This document shows, one piece after another, positions 8,432 through 18,535 of a stretch of 28,344 nucleotides of DNA. A model generated the notes under the pieces. The model did not search any database, was not told the DNA's origin, and saw only the letters and a list, made by a program, of their open reading frames with translations. The stretch spans positions 1-28,344 of the forward strand of contig NZ_QPIP01000014.1 of NCBI RefSeq assembly GCF_003344345.1, in the 5' to 3' direction. The DNA comes from Wolbachia endosymbiont of Cylisticus convexus (lineage in GTDB: Bacteria; Pseudomonadota; Alphaproteobacteria; Rickettsiales; Anaplasmataceae). How positions within the stretch are numbered: the stretch's first letter is position 1; every line of letters starts with the position of its first letter. The position numbers were made by a program, and so were the translations under genes.

Positions 8432-9799
8432 TCAACCAGCAACTACTCTATTTCTACCACTGTTTTTTGCTTTATATAAATATTTGTCGGCACGTATTAT
8501 AAATTCTTTAATATTGTCAAGGTCAGATTTTTGTATTTCTGCGATTCCAATGCTCACAGTTAAATTGTGAGCTGTATTTTTATCTGCAAGCATAAAAGGC
8601 TTTTTAGCAATGACTTTGCGTACTCTCTCCGCAATAGTACATGCATCCAATATACTGGTATCTGGCATTACAACAACAAATTCCTCACCGCCAAACCTAG
8701 CCAATAAATCTGTCACTCTGATATTTTCAGAAATTCTTTTCTGCACTTGCTTTAAAAATTCATCTCCAGCATTATGCCCAAAGTTATCATTCACCATCTT
8801 AAAATAATCTATATCAAGCATCATAAGGGACAAACTTCTATCCTTTTCCACGGAATCCTTAACAATGTTTCTTAAGTATGCATCAAAATATCTTCTATTA
8901 TAACAGTTAGTGAGTGGATCCTTTATAGACATCTCCACATTATTAAATAAATTCATTCTCAAGGCATCTTGATATCTTTTGCGTTTCACTTGCGAATTAA
9001 CCCTAGCTATTAATTCACTCTCATCCAAAGGTACTGTTAAATAGTCATTAGCACCTACATCAAGTGCTTTTACTAAATTGCTTTTATCATAATCCTCAGA
9101 AAGAATTAGAATTGGTGTATAACGTGTCTCCACCTTACTACGAAACCAAGAACACAAACGTAAGCCATCAGTTTTTGAAAATTGCATGCCAGAAATAACC
9201 AGATCGTAGTTATCCTTAATACCAACCTTTAATGCCTCCATTGGATCACTCAGTATTCTAATTGAACTAAAGCGCTGCTTTAGTACATTATATATCTGCT
9301 CTGCTTGAAAGACGTCTTCATCTACAACAAGTATGCTAGCATCAAAGATTTGGTTAGAATAATCCATACCTGTTACTCCGCCAATCTCAGCATTAGTTTC
9401 TCCTCTCAAGCGTAATTCATCTATTACTGCCTTGAAGCGCATAAGAGACTTAATTCTCGCAGATAAAGCAGTTTCATCTATTGGCTTAGTTAGAAAGTCA
9501 TCTGCACCAGCATTAATGCCTTGCACTCTATCGTGAGTGTCATGCAGCGCAGTTACCATAATTATTGGAATATGAGTCGTTAAGGGATCGTTCTTTAGCT
9601 CCTTACAAACCTCAAAACCACTAATTTTTGGCATCATAACATCGAGTAAGATAATATCTGGCTGCTGTTTCGCTACTAAATCAATCGCCTCTTCGCCATC
9701 ATGAGCTACTATAACTGTATAGTACTCTGCTTTTAGCTGAGCTTCCAAAAGCTTAACATTAGATGGTATATCATCTACTACTAGGATCTTTGCTGTCAT
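8432..9799 (-). CDS. pleD: PleD-type response regulator/diguanylate cyclase (REC-REC-GGDEF)
   Basis: Makes the second messenger c-di-GMP from two GTP. Domain order: REC1 (1-~120) with acidic pocket D9/D10, phospho-acceptor D53 (LLDVMMP) and K105 (TKP); REC2 (~153-275); and GGDEF (~290-455). The active site is GGEEF at 370-374. An intact inhibitory I-site RVTD (R361-D364) lies exactly five residues before it, so product feedback inhibition is expected. REC2 has glycine (G204) where the phospho-acceptor aspartate should be, making it an adaptor domain as in Caulobacter PleD. Activation would therefore come through phosphorylation of REC1 by a histidine kinase, which is not in this window. The first 29 bases overlap the end of the tatB-like gene, implying translational coupling. 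It is the last gene of the clpB-gdh-tatB-pleD block. Confidence 0.95.
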   Translation of the reverse strand: MTAKILVVDDIPSNVKLLEAQLKAEYYTVIVAHDGEEAIDLVAKQQPDIILLDVMMPKISGFEVCKELKNDPLTTHIPIIMVTALHDTHDRVQGINAGADDFLTKPIDETALSARIKSLMRFKAVIDELRLRGETNAEIGGVTGMDYSNQIFDASILVVDEDVFQAEQIYNVLKQRFSSIRILSDPMEALKVGIKDNYDLVISGMQFSKTDGLRLCSWFRSKVETRYTPILILSEDYDKSNLVKALDVGANDYLTVPLDESELIARVNSQVKRKRYQDALRMNLFNNVEMSIKDPLTNCYNRRYFDAYLRNIVKDSVEKDRSLSLMMLDIDYFKMVNDNFGHNAGDEFLKQVQKRISENIRVTDLLARFGGEEFVVVMPDTSILDACTIAERVRKVIAKKPFMLADKNTAHNLTVSIGIAEIQKSDLDNIKEFIIRADKYLYKAKNSGRNRVVAG

Positions 9800-10061
9800 T
9801 TTTTGTATTATCTACATTATAAGCAGGATAAAGTTTGCCATCTTCACCAACTATGTAATTGACTTTCTCAGTATTACACTCTTCATATAAGTCTTCAATC
9901 CCGGCATCCTTTAACAATTTCCTAATTCTTGACTTTACAATCACAAAATACCTATATATATTTTTAATAAGATTAAGAAATACAGGTACCTTACTCTTAT
10001 CAAGAACAACTATACTCACTAAAGCTACAACTAAAATTTCTGAAAAACCTATGTTAAACAT
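9771..10061 (-). CDS. tatB: TatA/TatB-family twin-arginine translocase subunit (TatB-like)
   Basis: A 96-residue protein that begins MFNIGFSEILVVALVSIVVL, the characteristic TatB N-terminus: periplasmic F-x-I-G-x-x-E, then one transmembrane helix. The hinge (DKSKVP, where most TatB have GPxRLP) and an amphipathic helix rich in K/R (NLIKNIYRYFVIVKSRIRKLLKDAG) follow. TatB forms the receptor complex with TatC for folded proteins carrying a twin-arginine signal. It is shorter than most TatB proteins, and the usual GP of the hinge is replaced by DK. The tail (YIVGEDGKLYPAYNV) is not a known TatB feature. It starts 5 bases after the gdh stop and overlaps pleD by 29 bases, so it is surely co-transcribed. 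TatA rather than TatB is possible, but the F-x-I-G-x-x-E opening favours TatB. Confidence 0.75.
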   Translation of the reverse strand: MFNIGFSEILVVALVSIVVLDKSKVPVFLNLIKNIYRYFVIVKSRIRKLLKDAGIEDLYEECNTEKVNYIVGEDGKLYPAYNVDNTKNDSKDPSSR

Positions 10062-10066
10062 TTTTC

Positions 10067-13000
10067 CTACGAAGCAAGTACTTTAATTCTTCTGATTATG
10101 AATATTAATTTGCTTAAATCAAGCTTAGAAGCAGTCATCTCATTTAAAAAGCTATTGTAACGTTCTATGCAATCCTTATTATTATAAGCCCAGGTTTGAA
10201 CCTTATCTACATGATTATCAGTAGCTTTTATGACTTTAACAGCTAGCTTATGATGATAATTGCTTAAATCATCCAATAAGTCATTAATTAAGCTGCGATC
10301 CCAATAGGAAGAACGGCTTTTCATATCGATGGCAATTGTTCTGATCATATTAAACCTTAGCAGCGACTTTAATTCAAAGTATATTCTACCAGCTTCAAAA
10401 ATGGACAAAGACGTCTGTTCAGCAACAGATATAACGTCCAGCGCATAAATAAGAATACGTAGATCAGCAACCCTCTTTGCTAGATCTTCATTTATATCAA
10501 GTTCTACTAAAGAAGTGTATACATGATTATAGACATTTAACAGGTGCTCATCTAAAACATCATGGCCTAAAGTTTCAATTGCACCCCTAAATTCTGCAAC
10601 ACCATCTAGTTTTACAAGATCAAGATTTTTTACTAACCAAAATGATACTCTACCAATAAATTTTTGTATATTTCTCACTATTTGCAAGTATGAATCAACA
10701 TCTATTTTTCCATCCAATTCATCAATTCCCTGCCAAAGGCTACTTAAATTATATAGGTGATTGACAACGATATATATGTTAACTGCTTCATGTACTTTAA
10801 TTCCAGTACTCTCAACCAAATTATTAATAAATATACAGCCCATCCTATTTACTATATCATTTGCAATGCAAGTAGAAATAATTTCCCTGCGAAGTTGATG
10901 TTTCAGTATGGAATCCTTGAACTCTGTTACCATCTTTTGTGGAAAGTAATTTAGTAAGTAATCACAGCATAAGAAATCTTTTTCAGGTAGCTCAGAGTGT
11001 ATAATTTCATTTTTTATTGCTGTTCTTGCATAAGACATCAGAACAGAAAGCTGAGAAGAACTGAAACCTTCTAACATTCTCGCTATCTCTTCTTCAGCTG
11101 GAAGGAATTCTACGTCTCGGTTTAACAGCCCAGATTTCTCTAAATTGAGTAATAATCTATGGTGCTGCTCCAATCTTTCTTTAGCTTGCAAGCACTCAAG
11201 GAGTAATGCTTTTGTTTCAATTTTGTTATGATCCTCAAGCACTTTAAATGCAACTTCGTCTACCATGCTAGCCAGTATTTCATTCCTTTTTTCTAAGGAA
11301 ATTTTCCCTCCTTTCATAAAAACAATTTTGATATTAACTTCAAGATCGGAACATATTACTCCTGCTGAATTATCAACAAAATCTGCATTGATATACCCAC
11401 CTATTTTAGCATATTCTACCCTTCCAAGCTGTGTACAACCAAGATTGCCACCCTCTATAAACATAGAAGCTCTAATATCCTGACCGTTTACTCTTAACTC
11501 ATCGTTTACTTTATCACCAACCATGCCATGACTTTCACTCTTTGCTTTAACAAATGTGCCAATTCCTCCATTCCATATGAAGTCCACCTTTGCCTTGAGT
11601 AGATATCGGATCAAGTCGTTTGGAGATAACGTATCTTCCGTTATATCAAAGCACTTTTTCATTTCTTGAGAAATGTCTACTTGCTTGCTGCTACGCTCAA
11701 ATACTCCGCCACCCCGAGAAATCAAACTTTTGCTGTAATCTATCCAAGTTGAAAACGGTAATTCAAAGAGGCGTTTACGCTCTGCAAAACCCTTTTCTGC
11801 ATCAGGATTTGGATCAATAAAAATATGCATATGGTTAAATGCGCCGATTAAACGTATATTTCTTGAAAGCAGCATACCGTTTCCAAACAGATCACCAGCC
11901 ATATCTCCAATTCCAATAACAGTTGCATCTTGGTAAATATCCTTATTCATTCTCCAAAAATGCCGTTGTGCTGCAATCCATGCACCTCTTGCTGTAATAC
12001 CCATTTTTTTGTGGTCATAACCTGCTGATCCACCAGATGCAAATGCATCTCCAAGCCAAAAATTATATTCAGAGGCTATTTGGTTAGCATAATCAGAAAA
12101 TGAAGCAGTGCCTTTATCTGCTGCAACTACCAAATATGGATCATCTTCATCATACCTAATCACATTTTCTGGTGGAATTATTTTGCCATCAATTACATTA
12201 TCAGTAATATCAAGCATTCCTCTGATAAAATTCTTATAACATTCAACACCTTTCTCTCTTAAAATGTTTTTGTCTTTATAAACTTGCTTTATTACAAATC
12301 CACCCTTTGCACCAACAGGCACAATGACTGCATTTTTTGTCATCTGGGCTTTCATGAGTCCCAAAACTTCAGTGCGAAAATCTTCCGTCCTATCCGACCA
12401 TCTTAAACCACCACGGGCTAATTTCCCTCCTCTTAGATGTATTCCTTCAAAAAGGTTTGAATAAACATACAATTCACGATATGGACGCGGATCAGGTAAA
12501 TCATTCATTCTACTCGAATCAAATTTTATAGATAAGTATGGCTTATCATCTTGATAATAACTGGTCCTCAAAATTGCCATTATCAAGTTAAATATCGAAC
12601 GTAAAACGCAATCATGTGAAACATTGCTGATCTCTTTTAGTAGTTCTTCAATTTTTTCTTGGAAAATGTTAGTAGTTTCTGTTCTATCAATATCTATATT
12701 AGGATTGAATCTTGCACGAAATAGCTGTATCAGATATTTCATTATTTTTGGATACTCTGATACTATTTTTTGGATATATTCTGGATTATAGTTAAATAAC
12801 GTTTGCTTTAGATAGGCACTTAGCGCTCTAATCAGAAGCACTTCCTTCCATTTGAGCCCAGCAATAATGATCAAACTGTTGAAATAGTCATTTTTAATTT
12901 CCTTGCTGAATACTTTTGCAAGCGTTATTTCAAATTGTTCTTTCAGAATAATGTTATCTATCAATTCGTCAACTCTTGACAACACAAAATGGTGTATCCA

Positions 13001-14719
13001 TATTCCATCGTTAATTTCTATGTAATAGCCATTATGAGATAGAATCTTAGCTCCCAAATTCTTAGTAACCTTTAATATCTTTGACAATTCAAGGCCTCCG
13101 TTGCTTGGAGTGTAAACCTTCAATTGATAGTTGAGATTGTCACGAGTAAGCCTCAAATCAACTTCGCTGACTTTTTTCTTTCTCACTATCTCCAATTTTT
13201 TCATATCATAGTACGCATCATGAGGTTCAAAATTCTCTTGATAGCTTATTGGAAACGCTTTGCAGTAACGAATGAATACATCCTCAACAGTGCTAAAAGT
13301 ATTATATAAATTGTCTATAAAACGATCTTCCCACTTTTCTGTAATGTTTCTTAATTTGTTCTCGATACGCAAAACTTCATCATCAAAAACGCTAGCGCTT
13401 TTGGTTCTTAGCACCACGTGCAATTTCATCAAATCATATTCATTGATAATGTGATTGTTATAAATATCTGAACTTTCTGCATTCGTCTCATCCTTCAATA
13501 TATCGCGTATCTTAAACATTAGCCTTGCACTAGCATAACGCATCGGTATCAGTACTATGCAACTAATAAAGTTCCCTGCCTTTCTCAAAAATAATTTGAC
13601 TCTTGGTCTAATCGCAAGAGACATGATCGAAGTGCAAATTTCAAATAACTCGTCTTTATTTGATTGGAATAATTCGTCACAAGAAAACGCCTGTAAAATG
13701 TAAACTAAAGCTTTATTGTTATGTCCACCAGGCACAAATCCTGCCTTTTTTTCTATTGTCTTGACTTTATTCTTTATTATCGGAATAGTTTGAATATCTT
13801 GAACTTCCGCTACAGAAGTAAATAGCCCAAAGAAATGCCGTTCCCTTATCATATCACCCTGGTCATTAAATTCTTTCACCCCTATACAGTTCATGTATGT
13901 ACGTCTATGAACTATTGAAATTAGGTCTGATCTTAATATGTATAAAGGATTCAAACTTTCAGAAGAAATAAATGAATCCTGATACTCTTTACTTGCTCTC
14001 ATTAAACCAAGATTTTCTTTATCATTAGGAAAAAGCTTTACATCTTTATTAGCAATGTATTCTTGATAACCTAAAAACACGAAGTTGTTATTCTTCAACC
14101 AAGCTAGAAAATCTCTGTCTCCAGCATTCAACGCTGGATGCTTAAGAACCTCATCAAGCTTCTTGAGCATCAATTGCCAGTCTTTCACAACACAATTAAC
14201 TGCTTTTAGCGTCTTTCGTAAAGATTCTTCTAACATATCAACAAAACTGTCACTTATACCTTTAATAATTACATATACTACTGACTCTTTGATTCCATTA
14301 CCTTCTTCCAAAAGATAAATCTTATCTATTAGGCTATCTTTCCTTTGGACATTAATTATGCTGTTACTGTAGTAGCATATGGTTAAATCATGCGACTTAA
14401 TAGTGGCAATAATAGAATCAACTAAAAAAGGTATGTCATCATTTGTTATCTTAATTATAGTGAAATTGCCTTCTATCCCTGAAATATCATTTACATTATT
14501 TACCGCCAATTTACTTCCTTCTTTCTCTTTTTTGAGAATGAAGTTGTATGCATCTTCTGCAATGTATAAAAGAAATTTATCGTTGACTTTTAGGTCACTA
14601 TTATAGACAAAATTATAAAAGTATTTTATAAACTCTTTAATCTTTTCTTTTTCCTTTTGATTTCCTTGATCAACTAACTTAAATAAAAACTCAACCTTAA
14701 CATTATGATTTATACACAT
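10067..14719 (-). CDS. gdh: NAD-specific glutamate dehydrogenase, large (~180 kDa) type
   Basis: Oxidatively deaminates glutamate to 2-oxoglutarate and ammonium with NAD+, feeding the TCA cycle. Amino acids are the main carbon source of Rickettsiales, so this enzyme is probably central. The 1550-residue length fits the bacterial GDH (Bac_GDH) family. A long N-terminal half with ACT-like regulatory regions (FLAWLKNNNFVFLGYQEY is the family's usual landmark) precedes the catalytic core at about residues 750-1150. Core motifs seen: HLRGGKLARGGLRWSDR, LMKAQMTKNAVIVPVGAKGG, GIGDMAGDLFGNGMLLS and FIWNGGIGTFVKA. A helical C-terminal domain completes it. No frameshift over 4.6 kb. It starts 27 bases after the clpB stop and ends 5 bases before the tatB-like start. 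An upstream alternative start is unlikely in that short gap. Confidence 0.95.
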   Translation of the reverse strand: MCINHNVKVEFLFKLVDQGNQKEKEKIKEFIKYFYNFVYNSDLKVNDKFLLYIAEDAYNFILKKEKEGSKLAVNNVNDISGIEGNFTIIKITNDDIPFLVDSIIATIKSHDLTICYYSNSIINVQRKDSLIDKIYLLEEGNGIKESVVYVIIKGISDSFVDMLEESLRKTLKAVNCVVKDWQLMLKKLDEVLKHPALNAGDRDFLAWLKNNNFVFLGYQEYIANKDVKLFPNDKENLGLMRASKEYQDSFISSESLNPLYILRSDLISIVHRRTYMNCIGVKEFNDQGDMIRERHFFGLFTSVAEVQDIQTIPIIKNKVKTIEKKAGFVPGGHNNKALVYILQAFSCDELFQSNKDELFEICTSIMSLAIRPRVKLFLRKAGNFISCIVLIPMRYASARLMFKIRDILKDETNAESSDIYNNHIINEYDLMKLHVVLRTKSASVFDDEVLRIENKLRNITEKWEDRFIDNLYNTFSTVEDVFIRYCKAFPISYQENFEPHDAYYDMKKLEIVRKKKVSEVDLRLTRDNLNYQLKVYTPSNGGLELSKILKVTKNLGAKILSHNGYYIEINDGIWIHHFVLSRVDELIDNIILKEQFEITLAKVFSKEIKNDYFNSLIIIAGLKWKEVLLIRALSAYLKQTLFNYNPEYIQKIVSEYPKIMKYLIQLFRARFNPNIDIDRTETTNIFQEKIEELLKEISNVSHDCVLRSIFNLIMAILRTSYYQDDKPYLSIKFDSSRMNDLPDPRPYRELYVYSNLFEGIHLRGGKLARGGLRWSDRTEDFRTEVLGLMKAQMTKNAVIVPVGAKGGFVIKQVYKDKNILREKGVECYKNFIRGMLDITDNVIDGKIIPPENVIRYDEDDPYLVVAADKGTASFSDYANQIASEYNFWLGDAFASGGSAGYDHKKMGITARGAWIAAQRHFWRMNKDIYQDATVIGIGDMAGDLFGNGMLLSRNIRLIGAFNHMHIFIDPNPDAEKGFAERKRLFELPFSTWIDYSKSLISRGGGVFERSSKQVDISQEMKKCFDITEDTLSPNDLIRYLLKAKVDFIWNGGIGTFVKAKSESHGMVGDKVNDELRVNGQDIRASMFIEGGNLGCTQLGRVEYAKIGGYINADFVDNSAGVICSDLEVNIKIVFMKGGKISLEKRNEILASMVDEVAFKVLEDHNKIETKALLLECLQAKERLEQHHRLLLNLEKSGLLNRDVEFLPAEEEIARMLEGFSSSQLSVLMSYARTAIKNEIIHSELPEKDFLCCDYLLNYFPQKMVTEFKDSILKHQLRREIISTCIANDIVNRMGCIFINNLVESTGIKVHEAVNIYIVVNHLYNLSSLWQGIDELDGKIDVDSYLQIVRNIQKFIGRVSFWLVKNLDLVKLDGVAEFRGAIETLGHDVLDEHLLNVYNHVYTSLVELDINEDLAKRVADLRILIYALDVISVAEQTSLSIFEAGRIYFELKSLLRFNMIRTIAIDMKSRSSYWDRSLINDLLDDLSNYHHKLAVKVIKATDNHVDKVQTWAYNNKDCIERYNSFLNEMTASKLDLSKLIFIIRRIKVLAS

Positions 14720-14746
14720 TTCTTAAAACAAAAATACACAGCGAAT

Positions 14747-17308
14747 TTAAATCTTTTTAACTAAGATTTCATTACCGGAAGCGTGCACTATTAGCTCATC
14801 TCCTTCTACTACTTCCCCTGATAAAACTAACTTAGCTAGGTTATTTTGAATATATTCCTGTATTACCCTTTTTAGAGGTCTTGCTCCATATTCAGGATCA
14901 TAGCCAGTTTGTGCTATTAGTTCTTTAGCTTCCTGTGACAAATTCATACTTAGTTTACGCTTAGCAAGCATCTTTTGTAAATAAGAGAATTGAACATCTA
15001 TAATTTTATAAATGTCATCTTTGGTTAAGCTGTGGAATATAATAATTTCATCTAGTCTGTTTAAAAATTCTGGACGAAATGCTGATTTAACTATTTGCAT
15101 CACTTCATCTTTTACGGATTCAGCAGTTCCTTTGAACATCACCTCAGCACCAAGGTTAGAAGTTAAAATTAGTATGGTATTGCGAAAATCAATCAATTTA
15201 CCGTGGCTATCGGTGAGCCTGCCTTCATCCAAAATCTGTAACAATATATTAAATATGTCTGGATTTGCCTTTTCTATTTCATCAAACAAAATTACCTGAT
15301 ATGGTCTTCTCCTCACTGCTTCAGTTAACCTGCCACCTTGTTCATAACCAACATACCCAGGAGGCGCACCAATTAGCTTTGAAACAGAATGTTTTTCCAT
15401 ATATTCTGACATATCAAAGCGCAGAAGTGCTGATTGATCATCAAATAAAAATTCGGCAAGGGCTTTTGCCAGCTCTGTTTTTCCAACTCCGGTTGGACCC
15501 AAGAATAAAAATGAACCAAAAGGTCGATTAGTGTCTTGCACACCAGAGCGGGAGCGTCTCACTGCATTACTTATCGCTTCTATTGCACCTTTCTGTCCTA
15601 TTACTCTTTTCCCTATTTCATTCTCCATATTAAGAAGCTTTTCCTTTTCACTGTGCATCATGTTATCAACTGGAATGCCTGTCCATTTTGAAACAATATT
15701 TGCAATATCATTTTCGGTAACTTCTTTCTTTAGGAAACTATCAGTAACTTCCTCCTGACCTTTCAACTCATTTTCAAGTTGAGGAATCACACCATACATC
15801 AGTTCCCCTGCCCTTCCTAAATTTCCATTGCGCTGAGTTAATTCCAACTCTTTCCTCGCGTTATCCAATTTTTCAGCAGTTTCTTGTATTTTAGCTATTT
15901 TATTCTTCTCTATCTGCCATTTACTGCTTAAGTCAGCAAATTTACTGTTTAGACTTTCAATTTCCTCATTTATCTTCCTTAAGCGTTGTTTAGAATTCTC
16001 ATCACTTTCTTTTTTCAAAACCTCTGACTCGATTTTTAGCTGTATAATCTTTCTCTCAAGCCCATCAACAACCTCAGGCTTGCTGTCCATTTCAATTCTA
16101 ACCCTACTTGCTGCCTCATCAATTAAATCGATCGCTTTATCAGGTAAAAACCTATCTGTTATATATCTATTAGAAAGCGTTGCAGCAGCGATTATTGCAC
16201 CATCTGTAATCCTAATACCGTGATGTACCTCATATCTTTCCTTCAAGCCCCTGAGTATTGAAATAGCATCAGTTTCAGTTGGTTGAGAAATAAACACAGG
16301 CTGGAAACGTCTCGCAAGCGCAGGGTCTTTCTCTATATGTTCACGATACTCATCTAAAGTTGTAGCCCCTATACAGCGAATTTCTCCACGCGCAAGAGCA
16401 GGCTTTAGCAAATTTGAAGCATCCATTGCACCACTTGTTGCCCCTGCTCCAACTAAAGTATGAAGCTCATCTATAAACAAAATAACTTTTCCCTCTGCTT
16501 TTGAAACCTCATTGATTACCGCTTTTAGCCTTTCTTCAAACTCCCCTCTAAACTTCGTTCCAGCAATTAATGCACCAAGATCCAAAGCTAAAACTTTTGC
16601 ATCACGCAAACCAAGTGGTACGTCATTTGCAACGATTCTATTTGCAAGTCCCTCAACTATTGCAGTTTTTCCAACACCAGGCTCACCTATCAGCACTGGA
16701 TTGTTCTTTGTTCGCCTCAACGATACCTGCATAGTTCTTCTGATCTCCTCATCACGGCCAATTACAGGATCAAGCTTACCTTGCATAGCAAGTTCTGTAA
16801 TATCTTTTGTATACTTCTTTGCCGCATTTAATTTCTCTTCACTATTTGGCGAGTCTGCACTGCTGCCCTTTCTCATTTCTGCAACAACTGAGTTCAATTT
16901 TTGCGGTGTAACACCATTTTCCGCTAGAATTTTACCTACAGTATCATCTTTTTGTGCAGCAAGGCCCTGCAGTAAACGCTCAACGGCAACAAATGAATCT
17001 TTGTTCCTCCTTGCAATACCGATTGAATCCTCAAAAACTTTTGCTACTTCTCTTGAAAGTTGAAGGCTGCCACTTCCTGGACCTTTAACTACTGGAAACT
17101 TTTTTATTGCACCATCTACAGCATCAGAAATATTCTGCATATTTCTACCACAAGCGCCTATCAAATCCTGGACTAAACCTGATTCATCTTCAAGCATTAC
17201 TTTCAGTAAATGCTCGGGCATAAAAACCTGATGCCCAGATCCCAACGCTTTCATTTGAGCACTCTGAATTAAGCTTTTCGCTTTTTCGGTAAATTTATTT
17301 AAATCCAT
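14747..17308 (-). CDS. clpB: ATP-dependent disaggregase ClpB (Hsp100)
   Basis: A hexameric AAA+ machine that pulls proteins out of aggregates together with DnaK. Domain order: N-terminal Clp repeat domain ([18 protein letters not shown]…, 1-~150); AAA-1 with Walker A GEPGVGKT (about 208-215) and the [14 protein letters not shown]alker B; the coiled-coil M-domain (~405-525), which distinguishes ClpB from ClpA/ClpC; AAA-2 with GPTGVGKT (about 604-611) and [10 protein letters not shown]; and the C-terminal domain ([15 protein letters not shown]). All motifs are intact and the 853-residue length is standard. It is the first gene of the minus-strand block. I could not find a convincing heat-shock sigma promoter in the AT-rich DNA upstream. 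The neighbours downstream (gdh, tatB, pleD) are functionally unrelated, suggesting a convenience operon. Confidence 0.98.
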   Translation of the reverse strand: MDLNKFTEKAKSLIQSAQMKALGSGHQVFMPEHLLKVMLEDESGLVQDLIGACGRNMQNISDAVDGAIKKFPVVKGPGSGSLQLSREVAKVFEDSIGIARRNKDSFVAVERLLQGLAAQKDDTVGKILAENGVTPQKLNSVVAEMRKGSSADSPNSEEKLNAAKKYTKDITELAMQGKLDPVIGRDEEIRRTMQVSLRRTKNNPVLIGEPGVGKTAIVEGLANRIVANDVPLGLRDAKVLALDLGALIAGTKFRGEFEERLKAVINEVSKAEGKVILFIDELHTLVGAGATSGAMDASNLLKPALARGEIRCIGATTLDEYREHIEKDPALARRFQPVFISQPTETDAISILRGLKERYEVHHGIRITDGAIIAAATLSNRYITDRFLPDKAIDLIDEAASRVRIEMDSKPEVVDGLERKIIQLKIESEVLKKESDENSKQRLRKINEEIESLNSKFADLSSKWQIEKNKIAKIQETAEKLDNARKELELTQRNGNLGRAGELMYGVIPQLENELKGQEEVTDSFLKKEVTENDIANIVSKWTGIPVDNMMHSEKEKLLNMENEIGKRVIGQKGAIEAISNAVRRSRSGVQDTNRPFGSFLFLGPTGVGKTELAKALAEFLFDDQSALLRFDMSEYMEKHSVSKLIGAPPGYVGYEQGGRLTEAVRRRPYQVILFDEIEKANPDIFNILLQILDEGRLTDSHGKLIDFRNTILILTSNLGAEVMFKGTAESVKDEVMQIVKSAFRPEFLNRLDEIIIFHSLTKDDIYKIIDVQFSYLQKMLAKRKLSMNLSQEAKELIAQTGYDPEYGARPLKRVIQEYIQNNLAKLVLSGEVVEGDELIVHASGNEILVKKI

Positions 17309-17555
17309 AATACAAATTTAACTCATACTTGCTGGTATATATAGCAACTACTTCCTCAATTTTAAACCTAAAGTCATTTATCGATAAAGATTATAAACAA
17401 AAATTTTCTAGATTTACACAAAGTAGGGGAAAAAAGATTTTTGTAAAAAATAGAATTATATTAAGTATATATTTTAATTATTAGAGAAATGATGAATATT
17501 GATAATTTTACTATAAGGCTCTTAACAACACAAAGCACATCAACATCCATAATTT
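17309..17555. other. AT-rich intergenic DNA upstream of clpB
   Basis: Very AT-rich, with no open frame that looks coding on either strand. It should hold the clpB promoter on the minus strand. TATATATA-like sequence occurs near 17336-17342, but no -35 element at proper spacing or heat-shock-type box could be assigned with confidence. It borders the transposase remnant at 17556. Confidence 0.4.
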
Positions 17556-17810
17556 CTATGCTCTTTTATAAAAGAATATTTTACTCTTTTTAGTTGGCAA
17601 GGGCTTTTCTTTATCATAAGGAGCTAACTTTCCTTTTCCTGGAAATGCGTCTGCTCCAGACATTTTTTCATTATATTTTCTTACCACCTGCTTAACAAAT
17701 TGCCACTTATACCCAAATCTTTTGCTATTTTTGCTGGGTTAACCCGTTTCTTTGACCAGCTTAATTGCTTCTAATTTAAATTCTGCTGTATATTCCCTTC
17801 TATTTGCCAT
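17556..17810 (-). pseudogene. IS3-family transposase OrfA remnant
   Basis: On the minus strand an ATG at 17810 opens MANRREYTAEFKLEAIKLVK, the standard helix-turn-helix start of IS3-type OrfA. After about 23 codons the frame breaks (TAA). The continuation is recognisable in other frames as AKIAKDLGISGNLLSRW and then RKYNEKMSGADAFPGKGKL, ending in TAG at 17556. At least two indels are needed to rebuild it. No OrfB integrase is present, so the element is dead and truncated. I could not define its terminal inverted repeats. Confidence 0.75.
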
Positions 17811-17908
17811 ATCACACTTCTTTGAAAAAACATTTTATTTTACTTCAAAAACGTCTTAACTTCCTTCTACTTTTTCTGGGTAAGGTTACTAATCCGTAAG
17901 GCCAAAAA

Positions 17909-18532
17909 TTATACAAGAAGTCTATTGAAATCACGTATATCGATTGTTGTGAAGTCACATAATTGTTCTGTAGAGCTATGCCCTGTAATAATTACTGTAC
18001 CGTTCTGCTCAGAGCGTATTGAGATTAGGTTCAATACTAATTCACACGTTGTGCTATCAAGATTACAGAAGGGTTCATCTATCAGCCAAACATTTGCATT
18101 AAAAATTAAGAGGCGAGCAAGCGCAACCCTTCTTTTCCATCCTGCAGAAAGTTCACTATATTTGATATTAAGTACAGGTTGCAACTGTAAGCAACAAACG
18201 GCTGCCATAATTAATTCTCTAGTGTTCCGTATTCTCGCCCAGAATTCTATGTTTTCACCAGCTGTTAAGCTATCTTTACAGGCGTTTTTATGGCCTATAT
18301 AGACCATGGAAGGTATATAGGATTTTATGTCATCATATATATTTTTTCTACAGTACATTATATTGCCTGATACTGGTGGCAAAAGTCCAGATAAACTTCT
18401 AATTAAGCTGGTTTTACCACTACCATTTGGACCAGTAACTAAAATCTTTGATTTTGGCTTAGCTTTAAAACTAAGATTTTTAAATAATACTCTGTTATTG
18501 CGAGCGCAGGATAAATTTTCACATTCTAGCAT
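17909..18532 (-). CDS. ccmA: Haem exporter ABC transporter ATP-binding protein CcmA
   Basis: The ATPase of the CcmAB(C) complex used in cytochrome c maturation (system I). A 207-residue ABC domain: Walker A GPNGSGKTS (residues 34-42), signature LSAGWKRRVALARLL, Walker B VWLIDEPF, and the switch histidine in ITGHSS. The LSAGxKRRVALAR signature and the short length are typical of CcmA rather than of a generic importer ATPase. The usual Q after LSAG is W here. It begins 3 bases after the stop of the upstream TM/coiled-coil gene, so the two form one transcript. The membrane partner CcmB is not in this window; in Rickettsiales ccm genes are commonly scattered. Confidence 0.88.
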   Translation of the reverse strand: MLECENLSCARNNRVLFKNLSFKAKPKSKILVTGPNGSGKTSLIRSLSGLLPPVSGNIMYCRKNIYDDIKSYIPSMVYIGHKNACKDSLTAGENIEFWARIRNTRELIMAAVCCLQLQPVLNIKYSELSAGWKRRVALARLLIFNANVWLIDEPFCNLDSTTCELVLNLISIRSEQNGTVIITGHSSTEQLCDFTTIDIRDFNRLLV

Positions 18533-18535
18533 GAA

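Noticed and set aside
14121..14140. CCAGC-7-GCTGG palindrome inside gdh, similar to the hairpin at 5373-5395
   Set aside because: It lies within an uninterrupted coding frame and is only 5 bp per arm; chance is sufficient, although insertion of a dispersed palindrome cannot be fully excluded.
16512..17063. 183-codon plus-strand ORF opposite clpB
   Set aside because: It is a shadow of the clpB reading frame (antisense, serine/phenylalanine-rich) with no promoter or ribosome site.
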